From Cryobacterium sp. N22 (GTDB taxonomy: Bacteria > Actinomycetota > Actinomycetes > Actinomycetales > Microbacteriaceae), in NCBI RefSeq assembly GCF_002929555.1, contig NZ_PJJP01000029.1, positions 1 through 64,000 of the forward strand: DNA of 64,000 nt, given 5' to 3'. A program made the translations under genes and the position numbers. Each line of letters opens with the position of its first letter. Within the stretch, counting starts at the first letter, position 1. Shown in pieces: positions 32,852 to 40,925 of this stretch. The notes under the pieces were generated by a model. The model was not told where the DNA came from. It saw only the letters and a program-made list of their open reading frames with translations, and made no database searches.

Positions 32852-33448
32852 TCAGGCGTACTCAGGGCGGCCGCCCACGCGGTAGGTGAGCGCAACGATA
32901 CCGGTGCCGAACACCACCGAATCCTCCACGTGCAGTCCGAAGTCCAAGCCGTTCTGCGGGAAGAGCCGCTCGCCCTCCCCGACGATCACCGGGAACTGGA
33001 CGAGGTTCAACTCATCCACAAGTTCGTTCTCGAGGAGCCAGCGGGCGAGCGCCGCACTCCCGACCACGAGGAGCTCGCCAGCCGGCTGGGCCTTGAGCTC
33101 GCGAATCTCGGCGGCGACGTCACCCGAGATCACCGTCGCGTGCTCCCAGGCCGGATTGGTCAGGGTGTTCGAGACCACGTACTTCGGCTTCGAGCTGATC
33201 GCCTCCCCGAACCCACCATCGTTGCTTCGGGTGCCCCAGTACGTCTCGAACAGGCCGAATGTCTTTCGGCCAAGCAGGAACGCATCCGGGCGCCGCCAGG
33301 TATCGAGGATGTATTGCGCGGCATCCTTGTCGCCGAACGCACGCGCCCAGCCGCCGCGCGTGAATCCGGGGTCCATCTCCTCGTTGTTGCCGCCGTTCGC
33401 CTGAGCGACGCCATCCAGGGTGACCTGCAGGCTGATGGTGAGTTTCAT
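32852..33448 (-). CDS. Dihydrofolate reductase family protein (RibD C-terminal-like)
   Basis: 198 residues. It begins MKLTISLQVTLDGVAQANGG and has the DHFR/RibD-C-like features AFLLGRKTFGLFETYW near residue 55, KYVVSNTL near 88, GELLVVGSAALARWLLENELVDELNLVQFPVIVGEGERLF near 120-160. These proteins bind NADPH through the GxGG-like and GSAA segments; most are YyaP/YwjB-type reductases of unknown substrate, often carried as accessory genes. It is smaller and different from housekeeping FolA. It lies within the inverted-repeat-bounded segment beside tRNA-fMet. Confidence 0.88.
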   Translation of the reverse strand: MKLTISLQVTLDGVAQANGGNNEEMDPGFTRGGWARAFGDKDAAQYILDTWRRPDAFLLGRKTFGLFETYWGTRSNDGGFGEAISSKPKYVVSNTLTNPAWEHATVISGDVAAEIRELKAQPAGELLVVGSAALARWLLENELVDELNLVQFPVIVGEGERLFPQNGLDFGLHVEDSVVFGTGIVALTYRVGGRPEYA

Positions 33449-33870
33449 GGTGCTACTCCCTTCGCGCCACCCCTGGTGGGCGGCCTCACTACTGCAACGA
33501 ATGCGTCCGATCCAATTCGACAGTTTTGCTTGGAATTCTCCGGAAGTACCAATCTTGATGGGAAGCGTCGGCTCCGCCTCGCTCCAGGTGAATGTACTCG
33601 AAGAACTCGAGGGGAGCGCGCCGACGCTGTGTCAGAAGGGAACCCTGACCTGGACGGCGTGCCCTACCTGGCGTGGCGCGGAGATGAATGGGCGTGCTGC
33701 CGTTCTGGTTACCGCAGACGCGTCAATCCGAAGAGCGATTCTTCTGGATGATTGTTTCCGTCTCTATGGGGACGAAACCCAAGAATCCGGCCTGCCGAAA
33801 AGCGGGCTATTTCTATTTAGCTACCGGACGTCGGCGGCTCGCTAAGCCTGAAGAGTCCGCCGATTGGGCA
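33449..33870. other. Gene-poor stretch, no supported CDS
   Basis: About 420 bases between the DHFR-family gene and the tRNA-fMet terminator. Three plus-strand frames are open for 80-140 codons but have different, mutually exclusive translations with no ribosome site, no known motif and no consistent codon bias. It may be decayed coding sequence; I assign nothing. Confidence 0.4.
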
Positions 33871-33912
33871 AAAAGAAAGGACCGGCCCAGCATTTCTGCT
33901 GAACCGGTCCTT
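33871..33912 (-). terminator. Intrinsic terminator downstream of tRNA-fMet
   Basis: On the minus strand a stem AAGGACCGG/CCGGTCCTT (33904-33912 with 33877-33885) with an inner CAGCA/TGCTG pairing is followed by a U-rich run (forward AAAAGAAA at 33871-33878). It lies about 50 bases after the tRNA-fMet 3' end. Confidence 0.82.
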
Positions 33913-33942
33913 CTCAGTCAATTTCATGAAAACTGACTTGGC

Positions 33943-33958
33943 ATTCCGTGAAACGCCC
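33943..33958 (-). repeat. Right copy of the 16-bp inverted repeat, abutting tRNA-fMet
   Basis: ATTCCGTGAAACGCCC is the exact inverted complement of 31692-31707. Read in the tRNA's direction it begins four bases after the tRNA 3' end, a common place for integration or recombination scars. Confidence 0.85.
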
Positions 33959-33962
33959 TTAG

Positions 33963-34036
33963 TTGCGGGGGCAGGATTTGAACCTACGACCTCTGGGTTA
34001 TGAGCCCAGCGAGCTACCGAACTGCTCCACCCCGCG
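33963..34036 (-). tRNA. Initiator tRNA-fMet (CAT anticodon)
   Basis: 74 bases, CCA not encoded. The minus strand reads CGCGGGGTGGAGCAG..., with the anticodon loop CTCATAA in the arm GCTGGGCTCATAACCCAG and the T-arm GGTTCAAATCC. The C1-A72 mismatch at the acceptor end and the three G-C pairs (GGG/CCC) below the anticodon mark it as initiator rather than elongator Met tRNA. A terminator follows at 33871-33912. Confidence 0.96.
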
Positions 34037-34112
34037 CTACAAGAACTAAGTTACCACAGTTACTCAAGGCCTTCGAATCGGCCCCTCCGCCCGGGCGCGT
34101 CGCGCCCGACGC

Positions 34113-34159
34113 AAAAAAACGCGGGTGGTGCGACCGGGTTTCCCCGGCGCACCACCCGC
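34113..34159 (-). terminator. Intrinsic terminator of the UPF0182 gene
   Basis: On the minus strand GCGGGTGGTGCG (34148-34159) pairs with CGCACCACCCGC (34121-34132), with an inner CCGG/CCGG pairing, followed by seven U (forward AAAAAAA 34113-34119). It lies 27 bases after the stop at 34186. Confidence 0.93.
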
Positions 34160-34185
34160 GCGCGGATGAGGCGGCGAACTACGCG

Positions 34186-37095
34186 CTACTGCTGGTCGAG
34201 CAGCACCAGCAGCTCGGCGACCGCATCGTTCAGCTTCTTGTCGGCAACCCCGTAGGCGGAGAAGTCACCAGACGCCAGGGCCGCCTGCTTCTCGGTCACG
34301 GCCAGCTTGGCCTCCGCGAGGAGCGACCTGATCTGCGCATCCGTCGCCGGGTCACCGGTCGTAGTCGACGGGGCTGTGCCTCCGTCGGCGGGAGCCTCGC
34401 CCGGGGCGGGCGTTTCCACGGCCGGCACGTCGGTGTCGCCGGCGTTGGCGCCGGACTCACCGCCGAAGAGCACGTTGAGCGCGTTGTCCAGGGTGTCCTC
34501 GAAGGCGATCTGGTCACCGAAAGCCACCAGGACCTTCTGCAGCAGCGGGTAGCTGGTCTCACCGGTGGACTGCACGTAGACGGGCTGCACGTACAGCAGA
34601 CCGCCACCGACGGGCAGCGTCAGCAGGTTTCCGTTGAGCACACTGGACTGGCCCTGCTTGAGCAGGTTGAGCTCGGCGGAGATCGTGGGATCACCGTTGA
34701 ACTTGGCCTGCACCTGGCCGGGGCCGGGCACCGTGATGTCGTTCGGCAGGGTCAGCAGGCGCAGCTTGCCGTAGCCCTCCGCCCGTTCCCCGTCGGTGGC
34801 ACCCGCGTCGGCGTCGGCGGCGAGGTACCCCGTCAGGACGTTCCGGCTGGTTTCACCGGACGCGTTGGGGATGAAGGTCGAGTACAGCGAGTACGACGGC
34901 GCTTCCTGGCCGGGCATCTGCATCGTCAGGTAGTACGGCGGCTGCAGCGTGGTGTTGGTGCTCGGCGACACGGGGTCGTTCGGCGTCGTCCAGGCGTCGT
35001 CTTCGGAGTAGAACGAGCCCGGGTCGGTCACGTGGTACTTGCCCAGGACCGCGCGCTGCACCTTGAACATGTCGGCCGGGTAGCGCACGTGGCTCATCAT
35101 GTCGCCGGTCATCTCGCTCATCGGCTCAACCGTCGACGGGAAGATCTTCTGCCAGGTCTGCAGCAGCGGGTCCTTCTCGTCCCAGGCGTACAGCGTCACG
35201 GAGCCGTCGTAGGCATCAACGGTCGCCTTGACGGAGTTGCGCATGTAGTTGATGTTGTCCAGCGCGAACGGCTGCTCCGGCGTCTCGGTGTCGGCGATGG
35301 AGTCACTCAGGCTGACCGCGGTGGAGTACGGGTAGCTGGCCGAGGTCGTGTACGCGTCGACAACCCACTTGATGCGCCCGTCGACGACGGTCGGGTACGG
35401 GTCGGAGTCGAGCGTGAGGTACGGGGCGACCTTCTGCACGCGGGTGATCGGGTCGCGGTCGTAGAGGATCTGTGACTCGTCGTTGACCGCATTGGCCAGG
35501 AAGATCTGCTCGGACTGGAACTTGAGCGCGTAGATCAGCTTGTTGAACGGGCCGTTCAGGCTGGGACCGCCGTCACCCGTGAAGGTGGTGTAGGTCTGCT
35601 GGGCGCCGTCCTCGCCGGACGGGTAGTCCAGCTCGATCGGGTCGGTGCCCTCCGGGGCGCCGACAATCGAGTACGTCGGTGAGGTCTCGCCGAAGTACAC
35701 CCGCGGCTCGAACTTGCCCAGCGATCCGGAGGTGGGGATGCCGGACTCCAGGAACACCGGCTGGCCGTCGGCCGAGCGCTGGTTGCCGTATGCGGCGACG
35801 ACGCCGTAGCCGTGCGTGTAGACGACCGAGGAGTTGACCCAGGTCTCACTGCTCAGGCCACCGAGGTCGAGGTCACGCACCGACACCACGGTGTCCTGGG
35901 ACTTGCCGTCGATCGTGTAGCGGTCCACGTCGAGCTTGGACGGGAACTGGTAGTACTGCTTGAACTGCTCGAGCTGGGCGAACGCGTCGCTGACCAGGGC
36001 AGGGTCGAGAATACGGATGTTCGCGGTGGTCTCGGCGTCTTCGCGCAGCGCCCCCGGCTCGGCCGTGGTGGTGGCGGTGTACGGGATCTCTTCCACGTCG
36101 GCGACGCCGTAGGCATCCCGGGTGAGGTCGATGTTGCGCTGGATGTACGGTGCCTCGAGGGTCTTCGCGCTCGGGTCCACCTGGAAGCGCTGCACGACCC
36201 AGGGGTAGAGCGAACCGATCAGCAGGCTGCTCACGATCAGCAGCGCGGTGCCGATCACCGGCAGGCGCCACCGGCCGATGAAGGCCGTGACGATGAAGAG
36301 GATGGCGACGAAGACCGCGATGCCGGCCAGGATGGCGCGCCCCGGGATGGTGGCGCTGACGTCGGTGTAGCCGGCGCCCGTGATCAGGTCGTTCGACTGG
36401 GTGAGCGTGGAGTACTGGTCGAGCCAGATGCTCACACCCTGCAGCAGCAGGTAGACGGCGGCGGTGACGGCGATCTGCACACGGGCGGCCTTGGCCACGA
36501 ACACCTCACGGCCGGTGACGCGGATGGCGCCGTACAGGTAGGAGGTGGCGAGGGCGACCAGCGCCGAGATGAGCACGACGGCCGAGCTGAAGGCCAGCAG
36601 CGACTGGTAGAACGGCAGGTCGAAGAGGTAGAACGACACGTCGAAGCCGAATTGCGGGTCGGTGGTGCCGGCTTCGGTGCGGTTGAGCCACATCAGGATG
36701 GTCTGCCAGTGCGTTGCGGCGGCGACACCGGCGAAGAGGCCGAGCAGGGCGGGGATCCCGTACATCGCGAGCCGGCGCAGCGGCTCGATGACCTGCTGGT
36801 AGCGGTCGACCTGCGAGTTCAGCTTTGCGTAGACCGGGCGAAGCCTGTAGGCGAGCTGGATGCTCACCCACACCGGCACGGCCATGCCGAGGAACCCGAC
36901 GACGAACAGCACCGCACTGGCGATCCACTGCGTGGTCAGCACGCTGAGGAAGCCGAGCTGGTCGAACCACAGCACGTCCGCGTACAGCCCGGCGAAGATG
37001 AAGAACAAGATCACCAGCCCTGCGATGATCGCTGCCGTAATGGCGAGCGGGGCACGGCTCCGGCGTGGAGCGCTTCCGGCGGATGATGTGGTCAC
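34186..37095 (-). CDS. UPF0182 family membrane protein
   Basis: 969 residues, the usual size of the actinobacterial UPF0182 family. Seven hydrophobic segments fill the first 310 residues (for example AITAAIIAGLVILFFIFAGL near 20 and LPVIGTALLIVSSLLIGSLYPWVVQRF near 285), then a large extracytoplasmic region with YIQRNIDLTRDAYGV, GGLSSETWVNSSVVYTHGYGVVAAYGN and YRPV-like segments. The last 130 residues are acidic, Pro/Thr-rich and end with a helical tail (DAQIRSLLAEAKLAVTEKQAAL). Function is unknown across the family. It is the last gene of its transcript and follows the YlbL-type protease gene by 109 bases on the same strand. Confidence 0.95.
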   Translation of the reverse strand: MTTSSAGSAPRRSRAPLAITAAIIAGLVILFFIFAGLYADVLWFDQLGFLSVLTTQWIASAVLFVVGFLGMAVPVWVSIQLAYRLRPVYAKLNSQVDRYQQVIEPLRRLAMYGIPALLGLFAGVAAATHWQTILMWLNRTEAGTTDPQFGFDVSFYLFDLPFYQSLLAFSSAVVLISALVALATSYLYGAIRVTGREVFVAKAARVQIAVTAAVYLLLQGVSIWLDQYSTLTQSNDLITGAGYTDVSATIPGRAILAGIAVFVAILFIVTAFIGRWRLPVIGTALLIVSSLLIGSLYPWVVQRFQVDPSAKTLEAPYIQRNIDLTRDAYGVADVEEIPYTATTTAEPGALREDAETTANIRILDPALVSDAFAQLEQFKQYYQFPSKLDVDRYTIDGKSQDTVVSVRDLDLGGLSSETWVNSSVVYTHGYGVVAAYGNQRSADGQPVFLESGIPTSGSLGKFEPRVYFGETSPTYSIVGAPEGTDPIELDYPSGEDGAQQTYTTFTGDGGPSLNGPFNKLIYALKFQSEQIFLANAVNDESQILYDRDPITRVQKVAPYLTLDSDPYPTVVDGRIKWVVDAYTTSASYPYSTAVSLSDSIADTETPEQPFALDNINYMRNSVKATVDAYDGSVTLYAWDEKDPLLQTWQKIFPSTVEPMSEMTGDMMSHVRYPADMFKVQRAVLGKYHVTDPGSFYSEDDAWTTPNDPVSPSTNTTLQPPYYLTMQMPGQEAPSYSLYSTFIPNASGETSRNVLTGYLAADADAGATDGERAEGYGKLRLLTLPNDITVPGPGQVQAKFNGDPTISAELNLLKQGQSSVLNGNLLTLPVGGGLLYVQPVYVQSTGETSYPLLQKVLVAFGDQIAFEDTLDNALNVLFGGESGANAGDTDVPAVETPAPGEAPADGGTAPSTTTGDPATDAQIRSLLAEAKLAVTEKQAALASGDFSAYGVADKKLNDAVAELLVLLDQQ

Positions 37096-37204
37096 GAATT
37101 GGCCTCTTGCTCTGATAGATCGGGGGTCAGACCCTCATTCTATGCAGGCCTCCTCAGGGCAAACCCCGAGTTCGCTGAGGGCTCGCCCAGAAGTGCCCGT
37201 GCTA

Positions 37205-38308
37205 TCAGTTTGCCGGGCAGGTCGGCAGGTCGCCGGTGTCAGCTCCGCTGCCTATGGCATCCAGCGCCGCCAGGGACTCGTCGAGGGTGCTCACGGCCAG
37301 AACCGTCAAGCCATCCGGGATATGACCGGAGACCTCGTCGCAGTTGGCGGCGGGCGCCAGGAACCACTCCGAACCGGCTTCCTTGGCGCCGAAGAGCTTC
37401 TGGCGGATGCCGCCGATGGGACCGACGACGCCGGACTGGTCGATGGTGCCGGTGCCGGCGACATCCGCCCCGCCATGGATGGAACCCGGGGTGAGCTTGT
37501 CGATGATTCCCAACGCGAACATCATGCCGGCACTGGGCCCGCCGACCTTGTCGAGCTGGATGTTGACGTCGAACGGGAACTTATACTCCGACTTGACGTT
37601 GATGCCCAGCACCACGTTGCCGTCGATGTCGACGGGGGTCACCTCGACGCTCTGCTCGGCGCCGCCGCGGGTCAGCCCGATGGTGGCCGGCGCGTCGGCG
37701 CCGTTGGCGGTGAGCGCGGCCCGCAGCGCGGTGATGTCCGCCACGGCTTCACCGTTGACGGTCTCGATCAGGTCGCCGGCCTCGATCAGGCCGGCCGCCG
37801 GCGCCTCGTCGGCCAGCGACACGACGCTCAATTCGGTCGGGTAGTCGTAGCCGAGGCTGGTCAGCGCCGCGGCGATGGCGTCCTGTTGGGAGTTCACCAT
37901 GGCCGCCTGGTTCTGCTCGTCACGCTGTTCGGTGGTGACATCGGCCGGGAAGACCGACTCCATCGGCACCACCGCCTGACTCGGATCGAGCCAGGCCGAC
38001 GCGACCGTCAACCAGTTCAGGCGGTTGTCCGGGTTGCCGAGCACCGAGACCGTGAGCAGGTCCAGCGTGCCCTCTGTCGGGTACACGGTCTCGCCCGGGA
38101 TCGTGATGAGGTCGGTCTTCTCCCCTTCGTATTCGGCCGAGCCGAGCGTGTTGTACACCGGCCCCGGCTTCTCGACGACATACGGAGACGGCACAATCGC
38201 CAGGGTGAGCCCGGTTACCAGTGCGATGCCCAGCACCACCCACCCCGTGCGGGAACCCCGACGGGGTCGGTCGGAGCCTGAATGCGGGTCAGCGGTGAAG
38301 AGGGCCAC
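37205..38308 (-). CDS. YlbL-type PDZ / Lon-like serine protease
   Basis: 367 residues. A basic N-terminus and single transmembrane helix (about 23-42, GWVVLGIALVTGLTLAIVPS) are followed by the conserved PSPYVVEKPGPVYNTLG, a PDZ domain near 160-215 (AAGLIEAGDLIETVNGEAV) and a Lon S16 proteolytic domain near 225-345. The Ser-Lys dyad is present: Ser in VGGPSAGMMFALGI and Lys in GIRQKLFGAKEAG. This is the Bacillus YlbL/SdrC-like membrane protease family; actinobacterial members are conserved near the DUF2342 and UPF0182 genes, as here. It should cleave membrane or exported proteins on the outer face. Divergent from the DUF2342 gene. Confidence 0.94.
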   Translation of the reverse strand: MALFTADPHSGSDRPRRGSRTGWVVLGIALVTGLTLAIVPSPYVVEKPGPVYNTLGSAEYEGEKTDLITIPGETVYPTEGTLDLLTVSVLGNPDNRLNWLTVASAWLDPSQAVVPMESVFPADVTTEQRDEQNQAAMVNSQQDAIAAALTSLGYDYPTELSVVSLADEAPAAGLIEAGDLIETVNGEAVADITALRAALTANGADAPATIGLTRGGAEQSVEVTPVDIDGNVVLGINVKSEYKFPFDVNIQLDKVGGPSAGMMFALGIIDKLTPGSIHGGADVAGTGTIDQSGVVGPIGGIRQKLFGAKEAGSEWFLAPAANCDEVSGHIPDGLTVLAVSTLDESLAALDAIGSGADTGDLPTCPAN

Positions 38309-38449
38309 CAGGCTCCTTAGAAGGATGAACGGGAAGTACGCAAGCTGTTCGCTACGGGCGACAACGCAAGAACCCAGCGTAGGTCATTTCCCAGTTCTAG
38401 CCGGGGTTCTCGGGCTAGCGTAGAGGGACGCAACTGAGAGGTGCCTGAA

Positions 38450-39811
38450 GTGGCCGATGACTCCCGACCCGACGAAGGTCAGAACCCAGAAGACGAATTC
38501 CGGGACATGCTCCGAGACATCCTGTCGGGCAAGTCGTCCATCGACCCCGGCCAGTTGGCCGGCGCGGCCGGACTCCCGAATGATCCAGCGAGTGTGGCAG
38601 CGCTGATGAGCCAGTTGCAGGGCGCCCTGAAGGGCGGCGGCGATGGCGGCATCAACTGGGACATCGCCCTGCAGCAGGGCCAGGAACGCGCTGTTACCGG
38701 GCAGCTCAGCACGACCGACGCCCAGCGCGCCGAGCTCGAGCAGGCCTTCCACATCGCGGCGCTTTGGCTGGACGACGTGATCAACGTCGCCGAGCTCACC
38801 GTCGTGCCTCGCCTGATGACCCGCAAGGAGTGGGTGACCGCCACCATGCCGCTCTGGAGCCAGCTCTCCGAGCCCGTGGCGACGAGCATTTCGGACTCGC
38901 TCACCAACGTGCTCACCGAACAGGCCCCCGAGGAGCTCAAGGGCATGCTCGCCGGCGCCAGCCAGATGATGCGCAGCCTCGGCGGCACCCTGTTCGCCAT
39001 GCAGCTGGGCCAGGTTGTCGGCCAGCTCGCCAGCGAGGTCGTCTCAGGCGGCGACATCGGCATTCCCCTCTTCGGCGACCAGCAGGCCGCCCTGCTCCCC
39101 CAGAACGTCGCCGAGTTCGGCGAGGGCCTGGATGTGCCCACCGACCAGGTGCAGATCTATCTCGCCGTTCGTGAACTCGCCCACGCCCGCCTGTTCCGGC
39201 ACTCCCGCTGGTTGCGCCTGCACATGATCAGCTCGATCACGGATTTCGCGCACGGCATCAGCATCGACACCGAACGACTGGAGTCACTCGCCGAGGGGTT
39301 CGACCCGTCGAACCCCGAGGAGCTGCGCGACGCCATGGTGAACGGCTCGCTAATCCCACCCAAGTCCGACGCCCAGCTGGCCGCCCTCGGCCGGCTCGAG
39401 ACCATGCTCGCCCTCGTCGAGGGCTGGGTCGACGTGGTCACCGTTGAGGCCACCAGCCGGCTGCCGCGCGCGGACGCTATCAACGAGACCGTCAAGCGCC
39501 GCCGGGCATCCGGCGGCCCGGCGGAGTCGGCGTTCGCCACCCTGGTCGGTCTGGAGCTGCGTCCCCGCCGCCTGCGTGAGGCCGCCGCGATGTGGCAGGC
39601 CGTCACCGACGCCGTGGGCAACGAGGCCAGGGATGCCCTGTGGGCGCACCCCGACATCCTGCCGACGTCCGCGGACCTCGACGACCCGCAGGCCCTGGTC
39701 GCCCGGCTCACCTCCACCGCCAAGGGCGAGCCCCCCATCTTGGACGACGTCGACCAGGCCCTGGCCGACCTCCTCCGAGACGACAACCCCGACCGCCCCC
39801 ACGAGGCGTAA
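38450..39811 (+). CDS. DUF2342 / Zincin_2 family putative metalloprotease
   Basis: About 453 residues from GTG 38450, which has GAGAGG eight bases upstream; GTG 38441 would place the ribosome site on itself. The order fits the actinobacterial DUF2342 (Zincin_2, 'zinc-dependent metalloprotease') family: a disordered acidic N-terminus, FRDMLRDILSG, INWDIALQQGQ, LFGDQQAALLPQNVAEF and YLAVRELAHARLFRHSRWLR near residue 245, then VEGWVDVVTVEAT and LELRPRRLREAAAMW. The motif region has RELAHARLF rather than a clear HExxH, so peptidase activity is uncertain. It is divergent from the YlbL-type protease, a pairing conserved in many actinobacteria by my recollection. Confidence 0.88.
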   Translation: MADDSRPDEGQNPEDEFRDMLRDILSGKSSIDPGQLAGAAGLPNDPASVAALMSQLQGALKGGGDGGINWDIALQQGQERAVTGQLSTTDAQRAELEQAFHIAALWLDDVINVAELTVVPRLMTRKEWVTATMPLWSQLSEPVATSISDSLTNVLTEQAPEELKGMLAGASQMMRSLGGTLFAMQLGQVVGQLASEVVSGGDIGIPLFGDQQAALLPQNVAEFGEGLDVPTDQVQIYLAVRELAHARLFRHSRWLRLHMISSITDFAHGISIDTERLESLAEGFDPSNPEELRDAMVNGSLIPPKSDAQLAALGRLETMLALVEGWVDVVTVEATSRLPRADAINETVKRRRASGGPAESAFATLVGLELRPRRLREAAAMWQAVTDAVGNEARDALWAHPDILPTSADLDDPQALVARLTSTAKGEPPILDDVDQALADLLRDDNPDRPHEA

Positions 39812-39817
39812 CCACCC

Positions 39818-39880
39818 CCGCGAACTGTGAGTTAAGCCCCGAAAACTTGCGTTTTTAGGTGCTTAGCTCACAGTTCGCGG
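39818..39880. terminator. Long hairpin between convergent genes
   Basis: CCGCGAACTGTGAGTTAAGC (39818-39837) pairs with GCTTAGCTCACAGTTCGCGG (39861-39880), 19 Watson-Crick pairs plus one G-T, and the loop holds a smaller AAAAC/GTTTT stem. It sits exactly between the convergent DUF2342 and SorC genes, suiting a bidirectional terminator. Confidence 0.78.
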
Positions 39881-39885
39881 AGGGG

Positions 39886-40833
39886 TCAGGCGGCTTTGAT
39901 CAGTGCCTGGGCGGTGTCTTCGTCGGTGATCAGGACCGTGCACAGGCCGCTGAGGACGACGGAACGCGCGATGGCGTGTTTGCGCGGGCCGCTGATCACG
40001 GCGATGGCGGTCTTCGCGCGGCGTAATTGCTCGAGCGGGATGCCGAACGTGCGCTCGTCCAGCGCCGGGTCGACGATTTGGCCGGCGCTGTCGATGAACC
40101 GGCCCACCACATCGCCGACCGCACCCTTGCGCACCAGCTCGTCGACCTGGTCCGGCGTGAGGTAGCCGCTGTCGACGTGGGCGGAGCCCGCGTCGGCCTG
40201 GCCCGCGCTGAACAGGTAGGCGGATGCCGAGGAACCCATCTCGAGGACCGCCGCGACCGACCGGTCGGAGGCGATGGCCAATTTGGTCTCGACCCGTTCC
40301 AGGATGGCGGGGCTGGGCAACAGCGTGAACTGGCCCGCACCCTTCTGGGCGATGCTGACGGCGGTGGCCGCGGCGGTTCCCGGCCGGGCGTTCAGGCTCA
40401 CACCGCCGTTGATCTGCACCACGTTGACGCCGCTGGCCCAACCGGGCTTGAGCTGCACCGAGATGTCGTACAGGGTGCGTCCCCAGCTGATGCCGAGCGT
40501 GCGCGGCACCGGCCGCAGTGCGCTGAGGTAGTCAGCGGCCGCCTGCGCGGTGCGTTTCTGGAGGTCGAGTTCGTCGACGACTCCGGCGGTGGAGACCACG
40601 ATCGCATCGGCGAGGCCGGTGGCACTGCGCAGCTGTCGTTCGATGCCGAGCCGGCGGGCGCGGGGATGCACGATCTCGATGCGGATGAACCCGTTGGCCT
40701 TGGCCTGGGCCAGCAGCCTGCCGACCTTCCAGCGAGTGAGCCGGAGGATCGTGCCGATCTCGTCCTGGGTCTTGTCCTCTTCGTAGTACAGCTCGGCCGC
40801 CCGAATAGACAGCAGCTCATCGATGTCGGTCAT
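39886..40833 (-). CDS. SorC/DeoR-type sugar-binding transcriptional regulator
   Basis: 315 residues. N-terminal helix-turn-helix at about 20-50 (YYEEDKTQDEIGTILRLTRWKVGRLLAQAK), then the SorC sugar-binding domain with RTLGISWGRTLYDIS near 110, VVQINGGVS near 138, LLPSPAILE near 170 and the phosphate-binding KTAIAVISGPRKHAIARSVVLSGLCTVLITDEDTAQAL near the C-terminus. Such proteins bind phosphorylated sugars and repress or activate sugar-use genes. No sugar operon adjoins it, so its target is elsewhere or the neighbouring transporter. It overlaps no gene; transporter start region follows after 92 bases. Confidence 0.92.
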   Translation of the reverse strand: MTDIDELLSIRAAELYYEEDKTQDEIGTILRLTRWKVGRLLAQAKANGFIRIEIVHPRARRLGIERQLRSATGLADAIVVSTAGVVDELDLQKRTAQAAADYLSALRPVPRTLGISWGRTLYDISVQLKPGWASGVNVVQINGGVSLNARPGTAAATAVSIAQKGAGQFTLLPSPAILERVETKLAIASDRSVAAVLEMGSSASAYLFSAGQADAGSAHVDSGYLTPDQVDELVRKGAVGDVVGRFIDSAGQIVDPALDERTFGIPLEQLRRAKTAIAVISGPRKHAIARSVVLSGLCTVLITDEDTAQALIKAA

Positions 40834-40925
40834 TCGTTGGTGCCTTCCTCCGTGGCCCTAGCGTAGGTGGAGCTGACCGGCCGGTACAACACTCGTTGCC
40901 GATCTTGCTCATATGAGCAGGAGCC

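Noticed and set aside
33420..33845. 141-codon plus-strand frame after the DHFR-family gene
   Set aside because: No ribosome site or motif; it begins antisense to the DHFR-family gene and competes with two other open frames.
33963..34036. tRNA-fMet 3' end as an integrase attachment site
   Set aside because: No direct repeat of the tRNA end and no integrase are seen; only an inverted 16-mer just outside the tRNA, reported separately.
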